Source of the DNA: Nageia nagi
Taxonomy: Eukaryota; Pinophyta
Assembly (NCBI GenBank): GCA_050084985.1
Contig: JBITNC010000002.1
Span: 10,106,001-10,170,000 of the forward strand
Direction of reading: 5' to 3'
DNA length: 64,000 bases
Of this stretch, positions 21,201 to 32,824 are shown in pieces. Each line of letters starts with the position of its first letter. Positions within the stretch are counted from its first letter, which is position 1. Below the pieces are notes generated by a model. That model was given only the letters and a program-made list of their open reading frames with translations. It was not told the origin of the DNA and searched no databases. The position numbers were made by a program, and so were the translations under genes.

Positions 21201-21661
21201 TGAGAGAAATAATGGAGCTTACTGTCCATGGTTTATTGATGTCAATATATAGCCTTGGGTTCTCAACAATGGAATCCACAAGGTTTACAAACTTACAAAC
21301 AAGAAGTTAGAGAATTTACCATTCTCAACAACACTACAAACCATAGCCATCTCAGTCCAAGATAAGTAGCTAAACATGTGATTACAATACTCCAAACATA
21401 GCTTAAAAAATGCCTAATACGATGACAAACAAACCCCTAAAGTATGAAGACAAAACAATCAATAACAAGAAAGTTATTGCAAAAATAAACACATTCTACC
21501 TGCACACTATCATTTTCTCTACACAGTGATCGATAGCGATCGGTGGCAAGGCGGTAATGACGATCGGTGACAATCGGTGGCGATCGATGGCGATCTCTAT
21601 CATAGGTGGATTTATTCCAGAACGTTGCAAAAACACATACTATGGAGTCAAAACTCCAACA
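21201..21661 (-). repeat. Element F 3' LTR (left copy)
   Basis: TGAGAGAAATAATGG to AAACTCCAACA, 461 bp. A GATCG-rich patch at 21528-21600 (repeated CGATCGGTGGCGATC-like words) is about 20 bp shorter than in the right copy. The polypurine tract (CAACGGGGAGCA on the minus strand) lies just inside at 21662-21673. Confidence 0.95.
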
Positions 21662-21714
21662 TGCTCCCCGTTGATGCTGAGGGTACTAACTAGCAAGTCT
21701 CTCAGTATCATAAA

Positions 21715-24700
21715 CTAAGTTTTGTTTACTCCTTTGGTAAATAAATCTGCTATATTCTCCTTGGTGTTGATGTGTTCCAAATCAACAATCTTCTTCTCCA
21801 CCATGTCTCTAATGAAATGGTATTTCATATCAAAATGTTTGGACCTGCTGTGATGTACTGGATTGTTTGTAAGTTGAATTGCACTAGCATTATCACAAAA
21901 CAACTTAGTAGCATCTCTTTTTTGCTCACCAAGTTCTTCAAGAATATTTCTCAACCATAATGCTTGGGTGCTTGCACTTGTGATTGCAATGTATTTTACC
22001 TCTATAGAAGATAGTGCAACAGTTGTTTGCTTCTTAGAACTCCATGTGATAAGTCATGATCCAATGTTGAAGCAATTTTCAGAAGTAGATTTTCTATCAT
22101 CAATATTGCTTCCCCAATCTGAATCACTATAGCCAACAAGTTTCACCTTGCTTCCTTTGTAGTAATGGATGCCAAAACCAATGGTGCCTTTGATGTACCT
22201 CATGATCCTGTTGGTAGCCTTCATGTGAGTCTCGGTAGGTTCACTCATGTACCTAGAAACAAAAGAAATAGCACATGCAATATCTGGATGAGTATTAGTG
22301 AGAAACATAAGACTCCCAACCATACTCCTATATGTGGTGACATCTACCCTTTCACTACCATCTTCCTTACTTAATAACTCCCCATGAGCAATTGGAGTAG
22401 GAACTGGTTTACAATTTTCCATGCCATATTTGGACAACATATCTTTGGCATATTTGGTTTGATAAATAAAAATTTCTCTATCATTTTGATACACTTCCAT
22501 ACCTAGGAAATAATGCATGAGACCTAGGTCTTTCATATCAAACTCTTTCATCATAGACTCTTTAAACTCTTCATTCATCCTATCATTGCTTCCCATGTAA
22601 ATCAAATCATCTACATACAAGCATACAATCATAATATCATTACATTTTTTGAAATAATAGAGAGTAGGCTCACTCTTGCTTTTCACAAGACCATATTGAT
22701 GAAAGTATCCATCAATCCTTGAGTACCAAGCTCTAGGAGCTTGTTTGAGGCCATACAAGGCCTTCTTCAATTTGTAGACCATGTCCTCTTTTCCTTGAGG
22801 TTGTTGTACATATACCTCTTCTTTTATGTATCCATTCAAGAATGCACTCTTCACATCAAGGTGATGCACTCTCCATCCTTTTTGGGCAACCAAGGATAGA
22901 ACCAATCTAATTGTCTCTTGCCTTGCAACGGGTGCAAAATTCTCCTCATAATCAATGCCATACTTTTGAGTGAAACCTTTTGCCACTAGTCTTGCTTTGT
23001 GTTTTTGAATAGTGCCATTTGCATTATACTTTTTCTTGTAGACCCACTTGGAGCCTACTACCTTCTTTCCTTGTGGAAGCTCAACTATCTCCCAAGTATC
23101 ATTTTTCTTGATGGAGTCCATCTCCTCTTGCATTGCTTTCATCCACAAATCATTAGTACATGCAATTTCATAACAAGAAGGTTCAACATTAATTATACTC
23201 ATAAAATCATAATTTACCACATCACCTTTTGATTCACCATCATTACTATCTCCATACAAGTGCATATTTTGAAGATTATTAACAACACTTTCCATTTCTT
23301 TAGCTTGTGCTCTTGTTATTCTTATACCAAAGTTTTGATCAAGCATTTGTGATGATGGATGATCAATCAAAAATTGCTTATGTTTCTTTAAATTTATTTT
23401 TGTTTCCTCCAAAGAACCATCACTTGAGGATTTTGAACTTGGTGAAGAACATGGGCTAGAATTGGAAGAACTTACTTGATTGCCATCTTGAGGTATCTTT
23501 GCTTGCTTGAGCTGAATCTTTGCTTGCACATTTGGAGAGACACTATCATTGGAATCACCATCCAAATAGTATTTTTGATGGCCCCATGCTCCCCCTTCAT
23601 CAAAAATCACATCTCTAGATACAATAAGCTTTTTAGTTTTTGGATTGTACAATCTCCATGCTTTGGTATTTTCACAATACCCAATAATGATACATGGTTC
23701 ACTTTTTGCATCAAGATTTTGCCTATTTTCTTTTGGAACATGAGCATAGGCTAAACAACCAAAAACTTTCAAATGTGCAATAGTTGGCTTTTTGCCATAC
23801 CCAGCTTCATATGGTGTCACCCCATCCAAACTAGAGGTAGGACATCTATTCAAGAGATACATGGCTATCCTAATTGCCTCCCTCCAATACATATTTGATA
23901 AATTCTTAGTTTGGAGCATACTTCTAGCCATATTATTCAAGGTTCTATTCTTTCTTTCAGCCACTCCATTTTGTTGTGGTGTGTATGCACTTGTTAATTG
24001 CCTTTTAATTCCACAATTATTACAAAAATTGAAGAATTCATTGGAACAAAATTCACCTCCTCTATCACTTCTTAAACACTTGATTGCATACCCACTTTCA
24101 TTTTCCACTTTTATTTTGAATTATTTGAATTTATCAAATGTCTCATCTTTAGTTTTCAAGAGGTACACCCAACACATTCTTGAAAAATCATCAATGAAAG
24201 TGAGGAAGTAGTAGTTCTTACCAAGACTTTGAGTTTGCATAGGTCCACACAAATCACTATGCACCAATTGTAGGGGATAGGAAGCCCTCCATGCTTGATC
24301 TTTTGGAAAGCTTTCCCTTGAATGCTTTCCCAATACACATCCTTCACAAATCTTCTTTGGATCATCTACTTTTGGAAGCCCATAAACCATCTCTTGAGAA
24401 GCCAATGTCTTCAAACTTGAGAAATTTAAATGCCCATATCTCAAGTGCCACAACCAATTTTTATTATCAATAGCCACATGTGCAAAATTGGTACCTTGCT
24501 CCCCAAATTTGAGAGTGAACAATCTATTTTTGGTCATTGGAATAGTAGTAAAAGCCTATTCCCATTATCAAAAATCTTGCAAGCATTCTTTGCAAATAAA
24601 AGACTATAATTGTGCTCCATCATTTGACCAACACTTAAGAGATTATGCTTCAAATTTGGAATATGATAAACATCCTTTACCTTCTTAATACCTTCTTTGG

Positions 24701-25784
24701 TGTGCACATCCATAGCTCCAATGCCTTCAACATGCAAGGCTTTATCATCTCCAAGAGTGATCTTGGACTTATATGAGTTGTTGATTGAAGAAAATAATTC
24801 TCCATTACCAGTCATATGATTGCCACAACCAGTATCAAGAAGCCATGTTTGTCCCATGCTTTGATAAGATTTTCCATATGACAAGAAGAGTGAGGAAGGC
24901 TCTCCTTCCTCTCCATAGTTTGCACTCTCCTTTGCTTCATTTGCAGCCTTTGTTCTACACTCTTTCTCAAAGTGTCCATATCTATGGAAATAGTAACATT
25001 GCTTGTTACTTTTATCACCTCTTCCACTTCCTCTACCTTGAGGACCTTTTCTTCCTCTTCCTCTTCCTCTAAAGGGAGATCTTCCTCTACCTCTTCCATG
25101 GCCTTTGGCTTGGCCACTAGTTTCACCCTCTTTGGATGAAAAAGCTTTTTCTTCCATGCCTCCAAGATGTGGAGTTGAAGAAAACCTTTCCTCATGAGAC
25201 ATTAATGATCCTATGAGCTGATCATAGGTGAGAGTAGATAGATCCTTACTCTCCTCAATCATAATGGAGACTTGGGTCCACTTGGGCAAAAGTGTTCTCA
25301 ACACCTTTTTGACAATCACCTAATGCTCTACTTCTTCTCCAAGGGCTCTCATTTTGTCTACACAAATCTTGGCTCTCAAACAATAGTCTCCAACCTTCTC
25401 ATCTTCTCTCATCTTGAGATTTTCAAACTCCATTTTGAGAGTTTGCAACCTCACTTGCTTGACTTGTTTGCTACCTTCATAGCTCTCCTTCAAGACTTTC
25501 CAAGCTTCTTGGGCTGAAGTGCAACTTGTGATTCTTGGATAAATGGATTCATCTAAGGCAGCTTGAATGAAGTGTATTGCCATGCTATTCTTCTTTTGTG
25601 CCTCCTTCAAGGTTTGCTTTTGGGTAGCTGGAACTAGACTCCAATTAGTAGGTTCAACATAGCCTTTTTCTATGATATCCCAATAGCCTTTACCAATGAG
25701 CAAATGCCTCATTTTGGTAGACCAATAATCATAGTTCTCTCCTTTGAATTCTGGAATTGGAACATTCCCATTTGAATTTGCCAT
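21715..25784 (-). pseudogene. Element F gag-pol polyprotein (Ty1/copia)
   Basis: The minus-strand start is the ATG at 25784. Order: UBN2-type gag (PEFKGENYDYWSTKMRHLLI); Arg/Gly-rich basic segment; zinc knuckle CYYFHRYGHFEKEC (about 24990); protease WLLDTGCGNHMTG (about 24840); pre-integrase zinc region HLRYGH...CEGCVLGKHS; integrase with VHSDLCGP, RSDRGGEF and NGVAERKNRT; reverse transcriptase with VKSAFLNG and CLYVDDLIYMGS (about 22620); RNase H with FCDNASAIQLTNNP. Defects: TAG at 25320-25322, a one-base frameshift near 24550 at the protease/integrase junction, TAA at 24121-24123, and TGA at 22054-22056 in RNase H. The final stop is at 21715. The rest of the catalytic set is present. As it stands it cannot yield the full polyprotein. 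Confidence 0.95.
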
Positions 25785-25901
25785 TGCTACAATCACAATT
25801 GACAATCTTCTTCCAAGAGTTGTTGGATCCTCCTCAAATGAAGCTTTCAAAACTTCATACAAGTCACCTCACTCACTACTCAATCCCAATAGATTGAACT
25901 A

Positions 25902-25913
25902 GCTCTGATACCA
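25902..25913 (-). other. Element F primer-binding site (initiator tRNA-Met)
   Basis: The minus strand reads TGGTATCAGAGC, the classical plant initiator-methionine primer site, three bases from the end of the 5' LTR. Confidence 0.95.
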
Positions 25914-25916
25914 CAA

Positions 25917-26397
25917 TGAGAGAAATAATGGAGCTTACTGTCCATGGTTTATTGATGTCAATATATAGCCTTGGGTTCTCAACAATGGAATCCATAAGGT
26001 TTACAAACTTAAAAATAAGAAGTTAGAGAATTTACCATTCTCAACAACACTACAAACCATAGCCATCTCAGTCCAAGATAAGTAGCTAAACATGTGATTA
26101 CAATACTCCAAACATAGCTTAAAACATGCCTAATACAATGACAAACAAACCCCTAAAGTATGAAGACAAAACAATCAATAACAAGAAAGTTATTGTAAAA
26201 AAAAACACATTCTGCCCACACACTGTCATTTTCTCTACACAGTGATCGATAGCGATCGGATAAGATCAACGACGATCGACGGTAAGGCGGCAATGACGAT
26301 CGGCGGCAATCGGTGGCAATCGATGGTGATCTCTGTCATAGGCAGATTTATTCCAAAACATTGCAAAAACACACACTATGGAGTCAAAACTCCAACA
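25917..26397 (-). repeat. Element F 5' LTR (right copy)
   Basis: 481 bp, TG...CA. It carries a minus-strand TATA-like motif (GGCTATATATTG) at 25959-25970, probably the promoter. It is longer than the left copy by about 20 bp in the GATCG-rich patch (26243-26300). Confidence 0.95.
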
Positions 26398-26402
26398 TTG
26401 AG

Positions 26403-27180
26403 TCTCAGATTTTGCACTTAAATATGGCATATATTAGAAGATATCTTCAAACTATTACCCATAGGGTAATGGGTTAACTGAATCTACAAATAAAATCTGT
26501 TGAGAATATTGAAGAGAATAGAAGATGAAAATCAGAGGGATTGGGACAAAAAGATCAAACTTACACTCTAGGCATATCAGATCACATATAATTATTCAAT
26601 GAAATCCTCCTCTTATATTCTAGTATATGGAAAAATAACAATTTTACCATCTCATATCGAGTTACTTACCTTGCAATTTCTCCATCAATATAAAATGAAT
26701 TATTCAAACCCATTACAATTAAGAATGTTCAGTTTGATGTATTTGGATGAACTCTAAGAAAATTTAGAAAAGAAATTGCATGATCAAAATGGGTCGATAA
26801 GAAATATGCTTTAGACATTTCTTTTAATCCCAATGGCTTAGTTCTCAAATGGGATTGAGGATAGAGCTAAGCCTAGATGCCCTTAGAAGTTCAATTCATT
26901 ATGTTCTAGACCATATGTCATTGCATAAGAAATTCAACATAATTCATTTGAATTGGAGGGAATGGATGGTTGGATCCTTCAATTGCAATCAATGATTAGC
27001 ATTTAAAGTTTTATATTATCCTCTGAACATGTATGTTTTGTATTATATGTATGTATTTATTTTATTACCATGCATGTTTTCCAAGGTGCATCTTTTTGCA
27101 TTTATTAGGAGTAAATAGGATATATATGTATATCATTTGCTTTACCCCCCATTTGTAATGCATTACCTTAGTTATTTTTT
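26403..27180 (+). pseudogene. Element E integrase, C-terminal part
   Basis: It continues the plus-strand integrase interrupted at 21200. The translation shows YTLGISDH, then LLLYSSIWKNNNFTISYRVT, matching the loosely conserved integrase C-terminal region of Tat elements, followed by a segment with KWVDKKYALD. It decays into unreadable sequence after about 26900. Confidence 0.6.
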
Positions 27181-30100
27181 CATCTGCAATTTTTGAGCTT
27201 CCTGGAGCTGTAGTGTTTATAAATTTTTAGAGTTTGAGTTCTTCCCATTACCATTCCTTTGTCCAATCTTGTTATGAAAATGGGTAATTTTATAGTTGTT
27301 TTAAGCACTATTAATGATAGGAATGAAAATTTCTTTGATACGAATTTGCTTAATAACCATGTCGATTTGAAAGAAAAACCCTTAGAGTCTATAAAAGCCA
27401 AGGATAAGAAATTATGGGATTTAATGTGTGAAATTGATTTCATTATACCATTTTTATATGAGAGATGCCATCCTTGCTCAAATTTAGTAGATACTTTAAG
27501 TAAAAAAATATTCCATGAAATCAAAAATGTTAAAGATAATTAGGGAGATATTCTTCTCAATTTGAGTTGAGATGTAATATATAATGCTTTTGTTCAATAT
27601 GATAGCATATTAGAGTAGGCCAATGTGAAAGTAGTTATTGTATACATTAAGAAATATCCATTGGAATAGTTAAATTCTTATTTGTTAAATCTCGTTATAG
27701 AGAAGAAAAGCATATATGGGATTTCAAGGTTTAGACCTAATATAGCTCAACTCATAATCATCATCATAGTTCTTTATGGAGAGAAGGATATATAAATTAT
27801 TCATCTAGAGCACATTACTATAGTTTACAAATAATAAGATACTATGGAAAGTACCATTTAAACTAGTTTGATCTCATTAAAGATAGATTTATCATCCAGC
27901 TTACAAATAAAGATAAACTTAATGAGTTTCATTATTATTCTCTTATGCATTAGTTACTTCTCCATCAGCATCTAGAAGCTTTCCCAGAATTACAACTAAA
28001 TCAAAAGAATGAAGATGGCAATCAAAGGAGGGTTGATCAATAGATGAAGGTTTTATATCTCAAGGAGTCATATTATGATTTTGTGAGGTATTTTCTTTTT
28101 TTAGCTCTAAATTTCATTTCTGGTCTCACTTTACCTAGATTATCTAAATTATCTCTTTCTTATTTAAAAATAGGTCAATTTAAGCTATTATTTTTTAAAA
28201 AATTATACATTCATCCTTCTCAATGGATTTTGTGATAAAGCAATGAATTTGCCATTTTTTATTTCTAACTAGTTATTTATCGTGGAAGTTGTGAGGCAAG
28301 AAGACTATGTTGAAAACATGTGGGGGGTTCCAAAGAGTAAAAAGATTTTATATTCATATACCCCTGGTTTTGATTCAATTCAAGCATATAACAATAAATT
28401 ACTTGGAGTACTTAACTACAAAAATGCAAAGGTTGCAGTTGTCTTAGATTGTAGTCTTATGGCCTTATGATCCATTAGATGTTTTTACTACTCACTTAAA
28501 ATCTATAAATTCAAAAGCTCTAAATTTTGAAAGAATTTCAATGGATGAATTTGAAAACTTCCAAAATAATCAAGATATAGGCTCTTTTCTTCCAAGTTCA
28601 ATGTTAGAGGCTTCATGCATGGCTCTATGGAGGTAAAATTATACAATCAAAGTTGATTTTGTTATAGCTTCCTAAATATTTACATAAACATTTAGATATC
28701 TCTTATTTATCTAATCATAAGAAAATCTATTTTACATCATACAAAGTAGAGAACAAACAAAAATATTTGTAATGGATGTGTGAACAGAAAAAAAAAATTA
28801 TGAGGCCTATAATAAACAATTTAGCTTCAAAAAAAGGGTAGATTCAAAAAAGAAAACTGTTGGAATAGTAAAACTCTTAGAAAATGATAAAGTTAAAGCT
28901 ATTTTAATTCTAAAAGAAGCAGAGAAAATACGAAAATAGAAAAAATATGGAGGGTCAAAACTTAAAGAAATGCTATAGATGTCAGAATTAAAGATAGAGT
29001 TGTATCTAAAAAAGATATTGAATATATAAAAAAGATGCAAGAAAACCTGGTAGAGGAAGAAGAGCATAAGAGAAAAGAATAAGAAACAAAAGATGTTGCA
29101 TTGGTCAAAAAGCTCTATAAGGAAGATGAACTAGAGAAAAGAACTATAATTAGGAAAAGAAAAGCTATAGAGCCAAAAAAGAAATATAAAATGGTAAGGA
29201 GAGGTAGCAAGCCAAATCCTAATTTTGAGGGGTCCATGATGAGTCTATCCTTACATAGAGCAAAAATGTGGTCAATATAAGGGTATTTATTTAAAAGGAA
29301 CTTGAATATGATGATTTAGATACTGATCAACTATTTGTTATTAGTAAAAGGAGGAGAAGTAAAAGAATACAATCTTCACCTAAAGATGTATTGAAAGGTG
29401 AAGAACATGTGCAAAAGAAAAGAAGCCCTCCTCCTACAACTCAAGATAAGGAGAAAATACTAGAGCTAACATAAGGGGAACCCTTTGAAATAATGCATGT
29501 TCACACAATTTAGGATAGTCCACAAAGAAAAGAGGTAAATTTTGGTTTAGATATAGATGAAGATGCTTTCACTATTATTCCACCCATTTCTTTCCAAAAA
29601 ATTGATACCTCTAAAGAGATTACTAATTTTAGTAAAAATGAAAAATATAATGAAGATTGGTTTGAAAAAATATGGAAGAAAACATCAAAAATTCCCAAGT
29701 AAATCTAGCTTGATATGGTTGTAGATATTAGGAAGCAAATTTTTGAAATTTTTGCCAAAGAAGTTGATGAATCTATAGGAAAATATTCAAAGTTAAAAGG
29801 TATCTCTTTACAATTGAGATCCAATAAAATCATTCGAACAGATAAAAGAAAAATTATAAAAATTGGCATGAGCTTAATGGATACAGATATAGTTCTGCTT
29901 GAGTGGAAAGTAGAGAAATTGGAAAGAAAAAAGGCCTCATTTGAAGAGAAAGGAAAATTTCATCTAACTCAAATAACTCTATTGAACAAACTAATCCAAA
30001 AATTATAGGATGTAGTTGACTCTTCAAAACAAACTAAATATTTAGAAGAAAAGAAGGAAGAGCTTAAAGCTAATGGCATTGAAATGAACATGAAAAATAA

Positions 30101-31065
30101 CTAGATGGAGGCTTTAGAGTTAGAGATAGATGCTTTGAAAGAAACTATGAAGGGTAAAGAGGTTGAATATAATACATTGGAATATGAGAAGAAAAGGATT
30201 TAGGATGACTTTAAAATTTTGAAGGATTCATGTACAAAGAAAGACATAGAGTTAAAGGCAATGGTAGAAAAGTTTACAAAGATGAAAATAGAGTTTGAAG
30301 AAAAATTGAAAACTTAAGAATAGACTCTATTAGCCCAATAGACATAGGCACCAGTGTAGACAAAGTGGTCAATGGAATCATTAAAGGGAATAAAATTGAA
30401 TTATTGGGGAAAGGTAATACTAATTTTGGATTTATTGTATTTGTTAGAGAATATTTTGTATATTATGATAAGAAAATAGATATATAAAAAGTTGGTTTAG
30501 ATAAGAAAGACAAAATTGTAAAGATGTATAATAAAAATGTTGAGATCATCAAAGCAATGAATCAAAAGGAAGCAACAAAAATTCCTAATTTTGTAGATGA
30601 TTCATATGATAAAATTTTGGCTATGACTTAGAAAGTTGCTCACCTATATGAACTAGTGATGTGCACAAAGAAATGTATGAATTCATTGAATCCAATGATG
30701 AACAAATTGAATAATGCTCTTAAATTTTTTGATAAAAACAAGATGCCACCTTTGTATAAAGAATATAACAATATTTAAACACTTGAATAAATGAAAGTAT
30801 TTAGTTATCAATTTCAGAAAGAGGATAACTATTTTGCATACTTGAAAGAGAGCAATTTTGAAGATAAATTCTTGAAGTTCACTTATGAAATGATCAAAAT
30901 AGAGTCATGGATAATAGAGTTATCTAAAGTGAAATCCAATTTTAGCTTAAGCATGATTAATCAATTAATTTCATTAGCTCTACTCATACAAAAGATTGAA
31001 CTTTTAACATATGATGAGTGGTCAAAGGTCCTTGTAAGTTTGATTAAGGATAGAATAACGTAAGT
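27181..31065 (+). pseudogene. Element E extra coding region between pol and 3' LTR
   Basis: About 3.9 kb of plus-strand coding relics end in a TAA at 31061-31063, right at the 3' LTR. Open stretches at 27259-27543, 28044-28235, 28282-28470, 29715-30008 and 30791-31063 alternate with decayed parts. The first has acidic and Leu-rich helices (KKLWDLMCEIDFIIPFLYE). From 28750 to 30350 the translation is dominated by Lys and Glu heptad-like runs (KVEKLERKKASFEEKGKF), a probable long coiled coil. The last piece ends in IELLTYDEWSKVLVSLIKDR. I do not recognise the family. Position and sense fit the additional ORFs known from some Tat elements; it is not PMD-like by eye. Confidence 0.55.
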
Positions 31066-31066
31066 C

Positions 31067-32824
31067 ATGTTTTGTACATATTGATACAGTTTTTATCTGA
31101 ATTCATGATTTGATAGCATGAATACATTTCCTATAGTGTTTAATTCCAATATAGATCATGTAGTAATGGAATAGATAGAGTTTACCAAAATAACAACAAA
31201 ATGGAATAAAATTTAGACATTTTTTGAGTGTTTTACATAACATCTGATTTTTATGGAGATCCGATAGTGCAGAGCAGAATAAATTTTGTTGGAATAATGA
31301 AGAAATCAAATATATTTAGTTTTATTCAACATAAGTCCTATTGGTAGTAATTAACCTTATATCATGATGAATCACAGTTAGGTTAACCATATGAAGTGTT
31401 CCTATTTTTTAGATTTGAGTTCTGTTCAATCCAATTCAAAGTACATTAAAACATTTGCATCAAAATAGTGTTAATTGCTATGTATTTGGTTTTGATGGGT
31501 CCGTATAAATTTAGATACATGTAAATACTATTGGACTCCCAAAAAAATACTTTTCCTTTCCAAAAATATGGTTATAGTTTTCATATACAAGCTTTCAAGT
31601 TCCAATGAATTTGAAGGGTAATAATACACATGAAAGAATGATTTATATCTTTGTATGTTTTAAGATGAGCTATTGATCTATTATTAGATAATAAAATCTC
31701 ATATTTTGTAAATATCTTGTTAGTTTCAGATATTTTGTCATTTGTTAGTGGTTTTTTAGAAGTTATTTAGAAGTTTCTCTTGAAATAAAAGCTATATGTA
31801 AGACCTTCATTGAAGGAGAAAGGGGTCGAATATAATGGATATTGCCCTTTGTTTTATAATTTCACCATTTATGAAGGAATTAACACTAAAAATATAATTC
31901 CTAAACTACCAAGATCATATGAAAGCTCATAGTTACATCCAACAAATATACAAAGCAATCTCACAACACAAGATGTAAAGTGGTTCCTCCAACTAGGAGT
32001 ACATCCACTAATTATATCTTTACTTCTCTCACAAATACAACTTTGTTACAATTCTCCTAATCTCAACTCCTACACTTATATCCTATAGCATATCCTTACT
32101 CCACAATTGGTATTTCACTACAAAGAGGGAGCCTTCTATTTATAGGCCAAAATCTCTCTTTGGATGACCTAAGCATGACATGCACATGTTTGATGCAAGG
32201 GGCATGCTCATGACTTGGAGTGTAGGATAAGTTAAATTATTATATTCACTAAAATACTTAAGATATCAAATAATACCCTTAAGTATTAGTAAACTTACAT
32301 AGAATATTTTATACATCTATTTACAACAATGCATTATACATTCCAATAATTTATTATGATATGCAATTTAAGCTTCTTGATCTCTTAGACATGATTTATA
32401 TTGAATTATTCTTAAATTATTATGTAATTTGTTTATTTACACTTCAAGGATTATAAAAGTTTATCAGTGGTTAATCTATATCTATAAAACATTTTGTAAA
32501 ACATAGTTACTTGGAATGTTGTATTCTATTTGGTGGTTATAAAATTAAACTATCTAATCAACTTGAATTTTACTTTAATGAATGCTTGAGGTAATTTTAT
32601 TATTTGTTTTACTTACTTGCAATATACTACAATAGCATTTTAAATTTATTTTAGATATGCAAGTTTGTTTATGCACTTTACCTTTTTGTAAAACCCAGTC
32701 TGATCTAGATAAGAATTGGCTTTCTCCAAAGATTGAATTTTAGTTTTAAAGTTCATTCATTAGAATTATGATTGTGGCTTAGATACATAGGTGTGTGTAT
32801 AAAATTAGCACATATTAATAAACA
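31067..32824 (+). repeat. Element E 3' LTR, split by a solo LTR
   Basis: Matches 14545-15864 on both sides of an inserted segment at 31872-32348. It begins just after the stop of the extra coding region and ends ATAAACA at 32824. The left edge is approximate. Confidence 0.75.
31872..32345 (-). mobile_element. Solo LTR of the element D family
   Basis: About 475 bp aligning to the D LTRs: TACCAAGATCATATGAAAGC, TCCTCCAACTAGGAGTACAT, a TATA-like CTATTTATAGG (32136-32146), and the ending GCATTATACATTCCA. Alignment with the other E LTR shows this block as an insertion: sequence before it matches up to about 15391 and sequence after it resumes from about 15394. ATTTA flanks it at 31867-31871 and 32349-32353, though three bases (ATA) lie between the LTR end and the right copy. 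No interior remains, consistent with LTR-LTR recombination. Confidence 0.85.

Larger units (their letters stand above)
21201..26397 (-). mobile_element. Element F: near-complete Ty1/copia retrotransposon
   Basis: A 5.2-kb copia element on the minus strand with LTRs at 21201-21661 and 25917-26397, TSD TTGAG, an initiator-methionine PBS and a PPT. Gag-pol is almost intact: two frames are joined by one frameshift near 24550, with stops at 25320, 24121 and 22054. By hand alignment the LTRs differ at about 25 positions (about 22 transitions) plus one roughly 20-bp indel. Its protein is clearly related to that of element G, but the LTRs are unrelated by eye. Confidence 0.96.
14545..32824 (+). mobile_element. 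Element E: old Ty3/gypsy (Tat/Ogre-like) retrotransposon with extra 3' coding region
   Basis: A plus-strand element of about 13 kb without its insertions. Order: 5' LTR, PBS candidate, gag, protease, RNase H, RT, second RNase H, integrase, a long extra coding region, 3' LTR. Copia element F (5.2 kb) splits its integrase and a D-family solo LTR splits its 3' LTR. Stops and frameshifts are everywhere and the LTRs are much diverged, so it is inactive and older than F. No target-site duplication was established. Confidence 0.82.

Noticed and set aside
23476-24211. Plus-strand ORFs across 22165-25517 and minus-strand ORFs across 55674-59443
   Set aside because: They are antisense shadows of the well-supported gag-pol frames of F and G.
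25902-25913. tRNA gene fragments at PBS-like sequences (also 55467, 61625, 53646)
   Set aside because: Only the 12-15 bases complementary to a tRNA 3' end are present, beside LTRs; there is no cloverleaf.
28750-30350. Host coiled-coil gene
   Set aside because: It lies in the same orientation between the integrase and 3' LTR of E, with stops throughout; an element-borne coding region explains it better.
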